DNA of 64,000 bases from Lepus europaeus (GCF_033115175.1 NC_084850.1:110529939-110593938), one strand, 5' to 3'. Shown: positions 1 through 11,870, counted from the first letter of the stretch. Numbers and translations: made by a program. The notes: a model not told the origin generated them from the letters alone.

Positions 1-493
1 AGAAACCACAGTCTGGTGGCCTTGGCCATTATCAAGCAAGCAGAGGTACAGAAGCCAGAAATGGGCCGGTTACAAACTAACATTTATTTTTATGAAGAAC
101 AGGCCCTGCTTTTCAAACAACCAAGCAAAATAACCTATAGTCTATAACCACTCGGGCGTGCTATGCCTTGTAGACAAGTTAAACTTTCGAGTCACCTGTC
201 ACATACTCATTGCCTATATTCCCACTAAACTAGGCTCTTTTTGTTTTTTACTTATTAAACTTCTTATTTGATGAAACATTAAGCTTTTTTACTGTAATGT
301 AAATTTAAAATATGCTATCTCAAAAACTTAGAAAAGGAGAGGGAGGGAAGGTAGAAGGGAGAGAGAGGGAGGGAGGGAGGAAGGGAATATCATTATATTT
401 TTAAAAAAAGAAGTGTATCAGGTTTTAAATATGATGCCCTTGTGGAGCAGGACTGGTAGTATGAAGTATCTTTCTTTAAAAACGATAGATTTA
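1..493. other. Unique AT-rich DNA with a purine-rich run
   Basis: No repeat or gene is recognised. Positions 334-386 are a nearly pure purine stretch of GGGA, GGAA and GAGA units, an imperfect low-complexity tract. The minus-strand frame here runs into the CSINE that follows and is not credible as a gene. Confidence 0.6.
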
Positions 494-810
494 GGGGCTG
501 ATGCTGTGCCTTACTAGGCTGAACCTCCGCCTGCAGCGCCAGCATCCCACATGGGCGCCAGTTTGTGTCCAGGCTGCTCCTCTTCTGATCCATCTCTCTG
601 CTGTGGCCTGGGAATGAAGAAGATGACCCAAGGGCTTGGGCCCCAGCACCCTATGGGAGACAAGGAAGAAACTCCTGGCTTCATATCAACCCAGCTTCAG
701 CCGTTGTGGCCATTTGGGGAATGAACCAGCAGATGGGAGACCTTTCTCCCTGTCTTTTCTCCTCACTGTCTGTAACTCTGCCTCTCAAATAAATAAAATC
801 TTTTTAAAAA
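494..810 (+). mobile_element. CSINE, full length
   Basis: TRNA-like head with 'cttactaggctgaacctccgc', the version seen in the subfamily with an altered A-box region. The body is typical, the CT run is degenerate and the tail is AAATAAATAAAATC. Several substitutions suggest an older copy. Confidence 0.9.
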
Positions 811-822
811 GACTTTATTTTT

Positions 823-1080
823 GGGGCCGGTGCTGTGGCGCAGTGGGTTAACGTCCTGGCCTGAAGCGCCGGTATCCCATATGGGTGCCAGTTCTTGACC
901 TGGCTGCTCCACTTCTGATCCAGCTCTCTGCTATGGCCTGGGAAAGTGGTAGAAGATGGCCTAAGTCCTTGGGCCCCCGCACCCACATGGGAGACCCGGA
1001 AGAAGCTCTTGGCTCCTGGCTTCGGATTGGCACAGCTCCGGCTGTTGCGGCCATCTGGGGAGTGAACCAGCGGATGGAAG

Positions 1081-1125
<45 letters not shown>

Positions 1126-1177
1126 CTCTCTCTGTGTAACTCTGACTTTCAAATAAATAAATACATCTTTTAAAAAA
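823..1177 (+). mobile_element. CSINE, full length, young-looking
   Basis: Starts with GGGGCCGGTGCTGTGGCGC and includes a 55-bp CT run at about 1081-1135. An 11-bp TSD, actttattttt, is at 812-822 and 1178-1188. It lies tail-to-tail with the minus-strand copy that follows. Confidence 0.95.
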
Positions 1178-1188
1178 ACTTTATTTTT

Positions 1189-1517
1189 TAAAAAGATGTA
1201 TTTATTTATTTATTTATTTATTTTGTTTGAAAAGTTGAGTGACAGAGGGAGAGAGAGATTTTCCATCTGCTGGTTCACCCCCAAAATGGCTGCAACAGCT
1301 GGTCTGCTCCAGGCTGAAGCCAGGAGCCTGGAACTCCATCAGGGTCTCCCACATGGGTGGCAGAAGTCCAGATACTTGGCCATCATCCATCACTTTCCCA
1401 GGATCAGTAGCAGGGAGCTGAATCAGAAGCAGAGCAGCCAGAACTCGGACCAGCACTCCCATATGGAATTCCAATGTTACAAGCAGCAGCTATCCCTTTA
1501 TGCCACCATGCCAGCCC
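1189..1517 (-). mobile_element. CSINE, older subfamily
   Basis: Reverse-complement copy starting with a long TTTA-repeat tail (1198-1222) and ending at the ccagccc head. It has the older body type and many substitutions. Confidence 0.9.
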
Positions 1518-1587
1518 AAGAATTACTTTTTAAAAATTCGTAACAATCATGATAATAAGTAAGTCGAGTTGAGAGTATCTCTCTTTT

Positions 1588-1910
1588 TTTTAAGATTTAT
1601 TTATTTATTTGAAAGTCAGAGTTACACAGAGAAAGGAGAGGCAGACAGAGGTCTTCCATCTGCTGGTTCACTCCCCAATTGGCCCCAACAGCCAGAGCTG
1701 CACCAATCCGAAGCCAGGAGCCAGGAGCTTCCTCCAGGTCTTCCACGTGGGTGCAGGGGCCTAAGGACTTGGGCCATCTTCTACTGCTAACCTAGGCCAC
1801 AGCAGAGAGCTGGATTGGAAGTGGAGCAGCCAGGTCTCGAACCGGTGCTCATATGGGATGCCGGCACTTCAGACCAGGGTGTTAATCTGCTACACCACAG
1901 CGCCGGCCCC
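1588..1910 (-). mobile_element. CSINE, full length with TSD
   Basis: Reads tail to head, ending cgccggcccc. The TSD gagagtatctctctttt (1571-1587) is matched by gagattatctctctttt at 1911-1927 with one mismatch, which marks the insertion precisely. Confidence 0.95.
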
Positions 1911-2312
1911 GAGATTATCTCTCTTTTATAGATAACTTCCTTAAGTAGATAGTGAAATATTTCAGTTAGAATGATTCTCAAATGGAGAATAAGTTATATG
2001 TGTAATTTAATTTCAAATAGCAATATTATGCTTATCATATACATATAAATGAAATTAATGAAACATAGAAGGCAGAAGCATCATCCAAGTAATTGTAAAG
2101 CAAAATTAGCGTTCACCAAGGCAAAACGTGTTCTGGCACCAGATTCTAGATACCACTCATTCCCAATATTGCATAGCCTCTGTAGAACCACTTTTCAATG
2201 AAACCTCAGTTTAGTCAATTCTTCACAGACTTACACCCTAATTTACTTAAATGGTCATAGATTATCAAACTTTCATGAACATTTAAAATGTCAGCATAGC
2301 TTAAAACCCAAG
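1911..2312. other. Unique AT-rich DNA
   Basis: Begins with the second TSD copy of the preceding CSINE. The rest has no recognised gene or repeat. Confidence 0.6.
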
Positions 2313-2562
2313 AGGTCACTGCTGTGGCACAGTAGGTTAAAGCCCAGGTCTGCAGCATCAACATCCCATATGGGCGCCAGTTCGAGTCTCAGCTGCTCCA
2401 CTTCCAATCCAGGTCTCTGCTATGGCCTGAGAAAGCAGTAGAAGGTGGCCCAAGTCCTTGGGCCCCTACACCCGCGTGGGAGACATGGAAAAAGCTCATG
2501 GCTTCCGATCAGCACAGCTCCAGCCGTTGCAGCCATCTGGGGAGTGAACCAACAGATGGAAG

Positions 2563-2597
<35 letters not shown>

Positions 2598-2680
2598 CCT
2601 GTTTCTACCTTCTACCTCTCTGTAACTCTGTCTTTCACATAAATAAAATAAATCTTAGGAAAAAAAAAAACAAAAATAAA
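2313..2680 (+). mobile_element. CSINE, full length
   Basis: Head slightly degraded (gaggtcactgctgtggcac), body intact, 25-bp CT run near 2569-2594, A-rich tail to about 2680. Confidence 0.9.
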
Positions 2681-2740
2681 CAATTCAGAGAATATTCAAT
2701 TAAAAATAAAATCTGTTTCTTACTTAGAAACTCTTTTCTT

Positions 2741-3063
2741 TTAAAGATTTATTTATTTATTTGAAAGGCAGAGTTACAGAGAGGGAGAGGCAGAGAGAAA
2801 AAGAGAGGTCTTCTATCTTCTGGTCATTCCCCAAGTGGTTGCAATGGCCACAGCTGGGCCAATCTGAAGCCAAGAGCCAGGAGCTTCTTCCAGGTCTCTC
2901 ATAAGGATGCAGGGGCCCAAGGACTTGGGCCATCTGCTACTGCTTCCCAGGCCATAGCAGAGAGCTGGATCAGAAGTGGAGCAGCTGGAACCTGAACCAG
3001 CACCCATATGGGATGCCGGCACTGCGAGTGGTGGCTTTACTGCTACGTCACAGCACCGGCCCC
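2741..3063 (-). mobile_element. CSINE, full length
   Basis: Reverse-complement copy from AAAGATTTATTTATTTATTTG to the cagcaccggcccc head. The CT-run equivalent is short, GA-rich and degenerate. Confidence 0.92.
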
Positions 3064-3666
3064 AGAAATTATCTCAAGTTCTTATTTGGTCACTACAACT
3101 AAGCACAGTCATTTCCCCAATAAAGTTACTGAATTCTCATGAGTTTTACATGTTATTTAATTTCCAGTATGCCAGTATGTTGTCAAAAAGAAAACCCGTC
3201 TATTTCCCCAAGGTTAGTTTCACAGTTAGAACAAATTGTGCACATTAATGATATCACACATGAGATAATTGCTATCATATTGTACATGTCAGATTAAGCA
3301 GTGCCAAATTTCATCATGGCTGTATAAAGTTCCCCCTGCTAATCTGAAGGTTAACCTTCTTGTCTGGGGATTGTTCCAGAGACACACATGCCTCCTATGC
3401 AAAGCTATCCCAATTTTCTGGTCTTAGGAGGAGGGTGCTTGATGATAACAGGCTAGGAAGTACTAATCTTATCTACACTGGCCTGCTTCTGTTTTTCTGA
3501 CTTACTGTGTTGTCCTAAAGCCAATTGGCACATTTCTTTTCCTTCTACTATTTAAGGTGGTCTCAATAATTCCATTCACTCATTCAACTAGTATTCATTT
3601 AGAAATCTTTGAGATCCAACAACATGTCAGGTCATCTCCCCCTTCTCCCCTCTCTACTTCCAGCTA

Positions 3667-3710
3667 CCACACACACACACACACACACACTCACATGCAC
3701 ACACACACAC
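3667..3710. repeat. CA microsatellite
   Basis: An uninterrupted run of ten or more CA units, then a second run after a short interruption (tcacatg). It creates artefactual His-Thr open frames. Confidence 0.95.
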
Positions 3711-4854
3711 TTGTTTCAGGTTTACACAGTAGTGAAGGAGCTGAAGAATGTATGCACTGTACTAGGGTCCCCCATATTACCACAACCACCAGACCCACAT
3801 AACAGCCCTCCACAACTTTCAGCAGTGGAATGAGGATGCGAATATTGACTCCAAGCTTGAGAGATTCTCTGTTGAACCTCCTGAAAGAGTTCTTCAGGAG
3901 ACCAATGTGAGTTTACCTGCAAGATTTACCTTTTGGATCCTGAAGACCACCAAGCAGATGAATAGGCCAGGCTATCAAAAGAAATAAAAGCTATTACACA
4001 AAAGAGGGGGTGGTCAGAGTTCCAGCTATGGTATAGGCAATGTAGCTTTTTGGTTGATGAAATGGCTTTGGAAATAGATGGTCACTGAAGTTCAGTTCTG
4101 TGCCTATAAAATCAGTTTTGTAATCAGTATCAGAAGAATATGGGGCCAAGTGTTGTGGTATATGGCCATAATTAGTTCTATTTTAAATTTAATCATGCCT
4201 GAATATTTTCCTGAGGGCTCCAACTTTAAGCTAGTAGATTCGCAAAAGAAAATTCTCTCTATTCTTAGTGTACCAGTATTATATCCTTTCTACTATTGGA
4301 TCTCTTTATTTCGAATAATGGCTAGTCTCTTATTTCCATTTTCTTGGAGGGATTTCATCACACCAAGCACCGCATCTCACTGATACTTATGAGATCATAT
4401 GCCTCAGAATATTAAAATATTAGATTATCTTTTTATTGTATTTAATTATCAATACTTCTTGGATTTCTATATAGCAGGAGTAGCAAACACCCGGTAAAGA
4501 ATGCTCTAATCCCCCTTCCTGTGCCATGCAGGCATTGTTAATCAGTCACAGTCCTTTGAATGCAGTTTCTAAATATTTCTCATAAGTTCAAGAAACCTTT
4601 ACCAAGGTGAAGTCTATTGAAGTCTATTTGACATTCTTGGTATATTAGGGTATGAGTCCTAGTCTTAGGGGTTACTATCAAGAAAATTACTTTTGAGATA
4701 TGTTTGAGCCAGTTTTTAATTTGGAAAGGATGAAGAGAAAGAAAGAGAAGAACAAATAGAGCATTGCTCATATGAAGCAATGTTTTTCCAAGGAGAATGC
4801 TTATCGGATTTAATTTCCATTCTAGCAGATGGATTTTAATGTTTAAACAGAATC

Positions 4855-5170
4855 GCTTGGGTTTGAAGAGACCTCTCGTGGGTCATTTAGCTCATATCTC
4901 AGCACTACCACAAGATAGATCTCATTATTTTTCTTAAATCCTGTCTTAAAAATGAATGAGTGTCTAATGAGTCTTTAAATAGTGATTTTACTACCTCCTC
5001 TGGTAGCATATGTCATAATTTCTGTATTCTAATAGCTTCATAACTTCTGTATTTTAACAGCTACCCATTCTTCTCTTACATTTATTTAAAACCTCCCCAT
5101 AGCCTCAGAGGTCCGTTGCTGCATCGTCCATACTCAGTCTTCCTCTAACCTTTTAAACTAATGTGATGGA
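4855..5170. mobile_element. Possible ancient CR1/L3-like fragment
   Basis: Phrases such as gggtttgaagagacctct, and the spacing of later segments ending in cttcataacttctg and gctacccattcttctc, resemble the 3' parts of CR1/L3 elements. The match is from memory and weak, so family and orientation are uncertain. Confidence 0.3.
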
Positions 5171-6257
5171 AAGTCACAGCTGGCGGCTTCTGAAGAAGAC
5201 ATAGGAGCCAGGATGTCATGATAACCCCCCTGGACTTAACAGTTGTTCCTGACTGGTTCCTATTTTAAACCAGTCCTCTAAATTCAAGTGTCTGGAAGAG
5301 GGTTGGCCTCCATGCCTCTGGACCTTTGGATTCCATAGTCTGTCTACAGGACTTGGCTTTTCTCACTTGCTTTCTCCTCCATTTCTTTCTATTTAGGGCT
5401 GCTTGGGCCAAGAATTCCTGCAGTGTTTCTCCCTATTGTTCAACCCTGACATCTGCAAAGAGGGGATTCAGACAAATTCCAGAGCCTCATTTACAATGTT
5501 TACATTAATGCCTGATTACATCTAAGCTTTGCATGCCAAGATCCATTAATTTGGGTCCTTCTCACCCACAGATGAATTGAGAAGTTATCTTTCTGGTATG
5601 ATTTGACTGAATAGTCACCCTAATCAAAAATAGTTTCTCTACTTAGGAGAAGTGTTGGAAATCCAATCATTGAAGTGTCTTTTCTCTTGATTAATGACAA
5701 AGCAGAAAAGATTCTCTTTTGAATTGCTGATGATCTGGAAGGGTTAACCCATTAGGTCAAAAACTCTTTAGTGTGAGTTAAATATTTTCCAGTCCATTTT
5801 CTTTCCAAATAGGTGCCCACAATAGCACACTGTAGTATTTGAAAGAGATGCTGAAAGGAAAGAAAAGACAACAAATTGGATGATGGAAAATTTTGCTTGC
5901 TTTACCACGTACTCATGGGCTAGCCTGACATCAACTCTCAAACCCACCAAAACAAGGTTTTCTCACATTGTTTCCTTATGGATATGTTCCATATCAATAT
6001 CCCTCCTACTTGTCAAGTGTTCTTTATTCATTAATACAATATTTGGCTGCCTAAGACTTCAACGATTACATTCATGCTATCTTATTACCAGGGCCTGGGA
6101 TGCCTTTCTTCTCTTTCACTTGACATCAAATTTTAGCTTCCTCTCCAGGCCAAGATCATTATAATCCCACCATAAAGCCTTATTTGAGACCTCAAGCCTG
6201 CCTCTCAATTTCTTTAGCAAAAATTATTCTAGGATACAAAAATGAAGAGGAATGGAA

Positions 6258-6400
6258 CTACGCCCAGTGAGTGCCTTCTATGTGCCAACCACCATGCTAA
6301 GCACATCTCATAAGGTATCTCATCTTAATAGTCACAGCAATCATATCAGGATGGTGTTATTATCATTGTAAAATGAATATGTGAATAAAAGACCTTGTCT
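6258..6400 (+). mobile_element. MIR fragment
   Basis: Contains tgagtgccttctatgtgcca, then ctaagcacatctcataaggt and tattatcattgtaaaatgaa, in the order expected of the MIR core with about 70-75% similarity by eye. Confidence 0.75.
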
Positions 6401-6754
6401 TATACAACAAACTCAGATATGCCTGGAAAATCATCCTGCGTCTGACTGGGAAAGTTCATAAGGTAAACCATTACCTTAGAGCAGGTGGAAAGATTCTAAT
6501 TCCAAACGTGTGAACATTTCACACAAGGTGTCCAGCTACTTCTGGACAACATTTTAGTGTCTGGATGCCTAAAAAGTCAATGGGTAAGATCATGTAAAAC
6601 TTTACTGGGAAAAGAATGTAAATGGAAGATTTATTTAGCAATTATTAGTGACAAGTTGCTTAGATTCATGCATGCTATTTTGCCAAAGTCTAGTTTCCTT
6701 TTAAATATAGTCACTCCTGCTTTCTTTTATTAGGATTTACATGATATATATTTT

Positions 6755-6797
6755 TCTATATCTCTATCTATAAATAGATAGATAGATATAGATATTA
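6755..6797. repeat. Imperfect TATC/GATA microsatellite
   Basis: A run of ctatctctatctata followed by aatagatagatagata and related units. Low complexity. Confidence 0.8.
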
Positions 6798-6983
6798 TAC
6801 ATATACCCACATACTTACACACATACATCATTATATTTAAAGCAAGTCTTTTTCATATATATACTTGGGTCTTTCTTCAATCCGTCTGACAATCTCTGAA
6901 AGTCTCTTCATTAAATGGGAGAAACAGGATGAAATTATCCTATTTCATTTGGAATCAGAATTTCCTACTTATTTTATCTTTTT

Positions 6984-7326
6984 TCAAAAAAAAATGTTGA
7001 TTTATTTATTTTTATTTGGAAGGTAAAGAAAGTAAAGAAAGAGATAGAGATAGATATGGGGGGGGGGGTCCTTCCATCCACTGGTTCACTAACCAAATGC
7101 CTACAACAGCTGGTGCTGCACTAACATCCAAGCCAGGAGCCCTATACAGCCCTCCCACATGGGTGGCAGAGACCCAAGTACTCAAGCTACCATCTGCTGC
7201 CTCCCAGGATGTGCATTAATTCAGGAAACTGAATCAGAAATGGAAGTGGGACTTGAACCCAGGCCTTCTGATATGGGATGCAGGCATCCCAAGCAGCAGC
7301 TTAACCCACTGCATCAGAACACTTGC
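6984..7326 (-). mobile_element. CSINE, old and diverged
   Basis: Older body type (ctcccaggatgtgcattaat region) in reverse complement, with an 11-bp G run at 7058-7068 inside its purine segment. Its head is followed at once by the next CSINE. Confidence 0.85.
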
Positions 7327-7342
7327 TACTATTTTATATCTT

Positions 7343-7669
7343 TTTTTTTTTTGAACAGGCAGAGTTAGACAGTGAGAGAGAGAGACAGAGAGAAAGGTCT
7401 TCCCTTTTGCCGTTGGTTCACCCCCAAAATGGCTGCAATGGCCGACGCACTGCACTCATCCGAAGCCAGGAGCCAGGTGCTTCTGGTCTCCCATGCAGGT
7501 GCAGGGCCCAAGCACTTGGGCCATCCTCCACTGCCTTCCTGGGCCACAGCAGAGAGCTGGACTGGAAGAGGAGCAAGTGGGACAGAATCTGGCGCCCTAA
7601 CTGGGACTAGAACCCGAGGTACCAGCGCCGCAGGCGGAGGATTAGCCTAGTGAGCTGCAGCACCGGCCA
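7343..7669 (-). mobile_element. CSINE, young subfamily with TSD
   Basis: Has the 'cctccgcctgcggcgc' type of head (reverse complement at about 7623-7650). A perfect 16-bp TSD, tactattttatatctt, is at 7327-7342 and 7670-7685. The insertion lies directly at the head of the older CSINE. Confidence 0.95.
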
Positions 7670-7689
7670 TACTATTTTATATCTTGTTA

Positions 7690-8275
7690 CAAATGTGACT
7701 TTGAATTTATCACAGATCTACTTTTGCAATATTTATAACTTTTAACCTAGGGAAGAAGTTTCCATTCATTTTATTAATTATTGTTATATTTGGGATTGTA
7801 CCTACTATTTTATTATTTGGTTTGTGACTGCTCTATTTTTTTTTTCATTTCACTGTTTCCTTTTTCTTCCTCCTTTGGAATTATTTGAACATATTTTAAC
7901 ATTGCATTTTATCTATTTTTTTGAATATCTCCTTGTATAGCATTTTTAGTGATTGTTCTAGGGATTATCTATACATACTGAACTCACATTTCTCAGTATC
8001 TATATTTTACTACTTCTAATGTAAAATCATTATAGTCATAGAGGTTCCTTTACCTTCCCTTCTTTATACTGTTCTTCTTTTATATGGTATACCAACATAC
8101 ATTAAGGACCCCATCAGAAAATGTCATAAATTTGACTTTCAGTTATCAATCATTTTTAAAAACTCAAGAGATTTAGTCTGTTTACTCAAATATTTGTTAT
8201 TTTTGTCTCTTTTCTTTCATTCCTAATGTTCCAAGCTTCTTTCCATAACATTTCCCCTATGTTTAAAAAACTTTC
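7690..8275. mobile_element. Ancient L1-type fragment
   Basis: AT-rich text including gtgattgttctagggattat and a later tttctttcattcctaatgtt matches a long L1M-class region that recurs in mammalian genomes. Named from memory; orientation and exact subfamily are not assigned. Confidence 0.5.
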
Positions 8276-8276
8276 A

Positions 8277-8636
8277 GGGCTAGCATTGTGGCACAGTATG
8301 TTAAGCTGCTACCTGTGATGCCAGCATCCTATATGGGTGCTGGTTGGAGTCCCAGTCCTCTTCTGATCCAGCTCTCTGCTATGGCCTGGGAAAGCAACAG
8401 AAGATGGCCCAAGTGTTTGGGCCCCTGCCACCCATGTAGGAGACCCAGATGGGATTCCAGGATCCTGGCTTCAGCCTGGCCTATTGCTGGCTATTGGGAA
8501 CATTTTGGGGAGTGAACATGTGGATGAAGATCTCTCTCTCTCTTTCTCTGTCTCTCTCTCTCTCTGTCCTCCTTCCTTCCCTCTCCTCTCCTCCCCTGCT
8601 TTAATTCTGCCTTTCAAATCAATAAATAAATCTTAC
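8277..8636 (+). mobile_element. CSINE, older subfamily
   Basis: Head ggctagcattgtggcacagt, body with the cagcctggcc variant, long CT run (8531-8600), and tail aatcaataaataaatctta. Confidence 0.9.
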
Positions 8637-8639
8637 AAT

Positions 8640-9499
8640 AAAAAGCTACCTTTAGCAATTCCTTAGAAAAGGCCTCCTGGAGAGAATATTCCAGCATGGG
8701 AAGCAGTCCACACAATAGACTCATAGAATGACAATCGCTTTAAGTAGAACTCTGACCTTAGAATCAGCTCTTAAGGCATCCCGGTCTGGCTGAAAAGCCT
8801 ATGAAAGCATTTCGGGCATGGAAAGCCAAGACCCTGTGGCAAGAAATGTTCTTCATGAAGGATCTCTGTGAGAGAGACCCCAGTGAAAGAAGGGACCATC
8901 AAAGAAGGTTGTACTTTTCTCTGAAGGGAGGAGAGAACTTCCTCTTTGCTTATGGCCTTGCCTAAATACTGATGGAATTTGTGGACTCAAAAGGCTTCCA
9001 TAGCCTTGACAGCTCATGACAAGAGCCTTGGGTGGTCACTGACATCATACATAGGAATGTTGATTGTTAAATTAACAACAGGAGTCACTGTGCACTAACT
9101 TCCCATACAGGATCTCTGTCCTCAATGAGCTGTATTATGAGAGTTAACTGTAAAACATATTCTCAGTTATTTGTGCGTGCATGTGTGTGTGCAAATTGTT
9201 GAAATCTATACTTAGTATAGAGTTGGTCTTCTGTGTATAAAGTTAATTGAAAACGAATCTTAATGGAGAATGGTACTGGGAATAGAAGAGGGACAAGGAG
9301 GAGGTGTGGCAGTGTGGGTGGGAGGGCGAGTATGGTGGGAAGAATCACTATATTCCCAAAGTTGTATTTATAAAATTTGTATTCTTGAAATAAAAGGTTT
9401 CTTTTTGGGGGGGGGGGGAGAAAAGGTCTCCTGGAAATACATTACCTCAGTTCCTTCACCTGAAAGTGTCTAAAGGACTGAGTTGATAGCTCTTTTCTT
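8640..9499. other. Unique DNA with a 12-bp G run
   Basis: No gene or clear repeat. Positions 9175-9192 are a short GT run and 9407-9418 are twelve G residues. The 67-codon frame here is Gly/Val rich because of GT and GG content. Confidence 0.6.
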
Positions 9500-10020
9500 T
9501 AAGCACTTAAAAAGAAAGTCATTCTACTTACTCCAGACCTCCATGGTTTCAGTTGAGAAATTTGCTGACATTACAATAGCTGGTCTCCTGTAATTAATGT
9601 GCTATTTTCTCCATCTGATCTCAAAATTTTTTTTGTATTGAGTTTTTAGCAGTGATGTGTCTGTATGTGGATTTCTTTGGGTTTATCCTAGTTGAGATTT
9701 ACTAAGTATCTTAAATCTGTAGCTTTTATGTCTTTTTCTAAATTTGGGAAGTTCTCAGCCAACATTTCCTCAAATCTTTTCCTATATTATACTCTTCCCC
9801 ATTTCCCATTTTGCCTCCCATGACACAAATGTTAGATTTACTACCATTGTCCTATAGGTCCCTGGGGCTATGTTCATTATTTCTTAAAATATTTATTCTT
9901 TTTGTTGTATGGCTAGGATAATCTCTATCGATCTACCAAAATTTTCACTTACTGTTTTCTCTATTGTCTTAATTTTCCTATTGATGGAACAAGGACATAA
10001 GCCTCAGCCATTTTAGGTTC
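9500..10020. mobile_element. Ancient L1-type fragment
   Basis: Contains tctttttctaaatttgggaa, agccaacatttcctcaaatc and taggtccctggggctatgtt, in the order of the same L1M-class region seen at 7690-8275. This is probably a continuation of one old insertion split by deletions and later SINEs. Confidence 0.6.
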
Positions 10021-10146
10021 TTGTTACCCCTGCCTTCTTTCAAAAGACCAGTTCAGTTTCACACCCTATTGTTCCCCACCCCACCCCCTGCATTCTTCCC
10101 CAGGTTTGGAAGCAGGCAAGCCAAACTTGAAGAACTAGTGTGTAGA

Positions 10147-10303
10147 CGGCAATATAAGTTACCGAACTTCCAGTTTGAATTGTGTACATTTTTAAATTGT
10201 AAGATTTTTACGGTATATTGATGCATAGTGTGATTCGATAAATTGCTTGTAATTTAAAAACTATTTAATATTCAAAATAAATATAGTTATATATTAAAAA
10301 AAA
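10147..10303 (+). pseudogene. Retrocopy of an unidentified transcript 3' end
   Basis: A 157-bp AT-rich block with AATAAA (within ttcaaaataaatatag, near 10273-10288) and a terminal A run of about nine. The perfect 14-bp TSD aactagtgtgtaga flanks it at 10133-10146 and 10304-10317. Duplication, polyadenylation-like signal and A tail together indicate L1-mediated retroposition of a 5'-truncated transcript. The sequence is not a CSINE or an L1 end that I know. The parent is unidentified: an mRNA 3' UTR is the simplest guess, an unfamiliar lagomorph L1 3' end the main alternative. Confidence 0.7.
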
Positions 10304-10317
10304 AACTAGTGTGTAGA

Positions 10318-10652
10318 AGTTCACCTCCACCTACTGCCTCCCACCCCCACCCCTAGCCCACCAAAGATATAAAAAGGCCCAGCCTGCTTGGGTCTAGGCC
10401 TTCTACCACATGTTTGGTCTGTGTGCATGCTGGCAGTTGGTCAACCTCTATGGATTTATTTTCTTTGAATAATTCAGTCTTGCTGTGAGTTTGTATTCTG
10501 TCTCCTTTCTGTTCTGTGCCCCTTTTACTTACATTTTGGTGCCTTGTGTTAGGAGGCACCAGTCTGTCTCCTTAAACTTATTGAGCTCATCTTATGGGTT
10601 TTTAATTCTGATTATTCTGTTTGTAAATTATAAATTTTGTATTTATCTTTGT
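10318..10652. other. Interval between retrocopy and CSINE
   Basis: Pyrimidine-rich, SINE-free. It may belong to the same ancient L1 insertion as its neighbours, but I cannot show that. Confidence 0.4.
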
Positions 10653-10968
10653 ATCTTTTTAAAAAGATTATTTATTTGAAAGGCAGAGAGAGAGAAAATC
10701 TTCCACACACTGGTTCATTCCCCCAAAATGGCCACAATAGCCTGGGCTGTGCCAGGCTGAAGCCATGAGCCTGGAACTCCATCCAGATTTCCCATTTGGG
10801 TGGCAGGGCCCCAAGTACTTGGGCCATCTTCTGTTGCTTTCCCAGGCACATTTAGCAGGGAGTTGGATCCGAAACAGAATATCTGGGACTCAAAGCAGCA
10901 CTCCTTTATGGCATTCTGGCACTGCATGTGGTGGCTTCACCACCCCGTGCCAGAACACTGGCCCCTCC
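10653..10968 (-). mobile_element. CSINE, older subfamily
   Basis: Reverse complement from AAAAAGATTATTTATTTGAAAGG to an acactggcccc head. It shows the older body type with gccaggctgaagccatgagc. Confidence 0.88.
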
Positions 10969-11248
10969 TCTTTATATCTTATATTTCTTTCTGAGACTTT
11001 CTACCTTTCCATTTATTTCAAAAGTGTTCTCCCTTCTTGGAGTATCTTAATCATACTTACATTGAAGTCTTTTATAATTCCAATATCTGTGTCATCTTGG
11101 CACTGGTTTCTGTTGGTTGTTTTTCTCATGCAAATTGAGGTTTTTTTCCCCCTGGTTTCCTGTATGCTGAGTAATGTTGAGTTTTATCCAGGATATTTTA
11201 GGAGATGCTGGGTTATGAAACTCTGGGTCTTAAAATTCTATTGTGGAG
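10969..11248. mobile_element. Ancient L1-type fragment, continued
   Basis: Segments such as ttataattccaatatctgtg and atgctgagtaatgttgagtt follow the L1M-class region of 9500-10020 in plausible order. Interrupted by the CSINE at 11249. Confidence 0.5.
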
Positions 11249-11571
11249 GGGGCTGGCGCCATGGCACAGTAGGTTAATCTTCCCCTTGTGGCACCGGCAT
11301 CCCATATGGGTGCCGGTTCTAGTCCCAGCTGCCTCTCTTCCGACCCAGCTCTCTGCTGTGGCCTGGGAAAGCAGTGGAGGATGGCCCAAGTGCTTGGGCC
11401 CCTGTACCCGCATGGGAGACCGGGAAGAGGTACCTGGCTCCTGGCTTTGGATCAGTGTAGCTCCGACTGTGGTGGCCATCTGGTGAGTGAACCAGTGGAA
11501 GGAAGGCCTTTCTGTCTCTCCCTCTCACTGTCTGTAACTCTCACTCTCAAATAAATAAATAAAATCTTTAA
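11249..11571 (+). mobile_element. CSINE with TSD
   Basis: TSD aaaattctattgtgga (11232-11247) against aaaattatattgtgga (11572-11587), one mismatch in 16. The head carries the ggttctagtcc B-box variant. Confidence 0.95.
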
Positions 11572-11587
11572 AAAATTATATTGTGGA

Positions 11588-11870
11588 ATGTAGATAGTTT
11601 AACAATGAACTTGATCAGGTTCAATCTGCACATTGCAACCAGCCTTCTATGGATTGTGGTTCCACTGTCAGTTTAGTTTCCAAAGCTTTTCTAGTACTAT
11701 TCAAATCTGTTCCATATGTGTGCCAACCAGTATGGATCCTGAGCAGTGTTCTAGCTCATAATTCAATTCTCATAATTCTTGGGATATTGTTTAGGGTCAG
11801 ATTTATGCGTGTACAGAAAGGGGGAAAAACTAAGAGCTAACAATTCTATGGGGGTTTTCCCCCATAATAT
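11588..11870. mobile_element. Ancient L1-type fragment, continued
   Basis: Reads on from 11248 across the CSINE. The phrase cataattcttgggatattgt is consistent with the same L1M-class region. Confidence 0.45.

Larger units (their letters stand above)
3064..6250. other. Long SINE-poor interval
   Basis: About 3.2 kb without a CSINE. It holds a CA microsatellite (3667-3710) and a possible CR1/L3-like fossil (4855-5170). Open frames such as 4078-4383 (101 codons) have no recognisable domain and no splice or promoter support. I see nothing else assignable. Confidence 0.55.

Noticed and set aside
1198-1222. Tandem TTTA units as a CRISPR-like or regulatory array
   Set aside because: It is the tail of a minus-strand CSINE; no spaced direct repeats exist anywhere in the window.
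3721-3907. Segment between a TTTCAG acceptor and gtgagttt
   Set aside because: The frame that opens at the acceptor stops at TGA before the donor; another frame stays open but starts without a signal. Adjacent to a CA microsatellite.
10765-11277. 170-codon plus-strand frame
   Set aside because: Half is a reverse-complement CSINE and half an old L1 fragment; no conserved domain.
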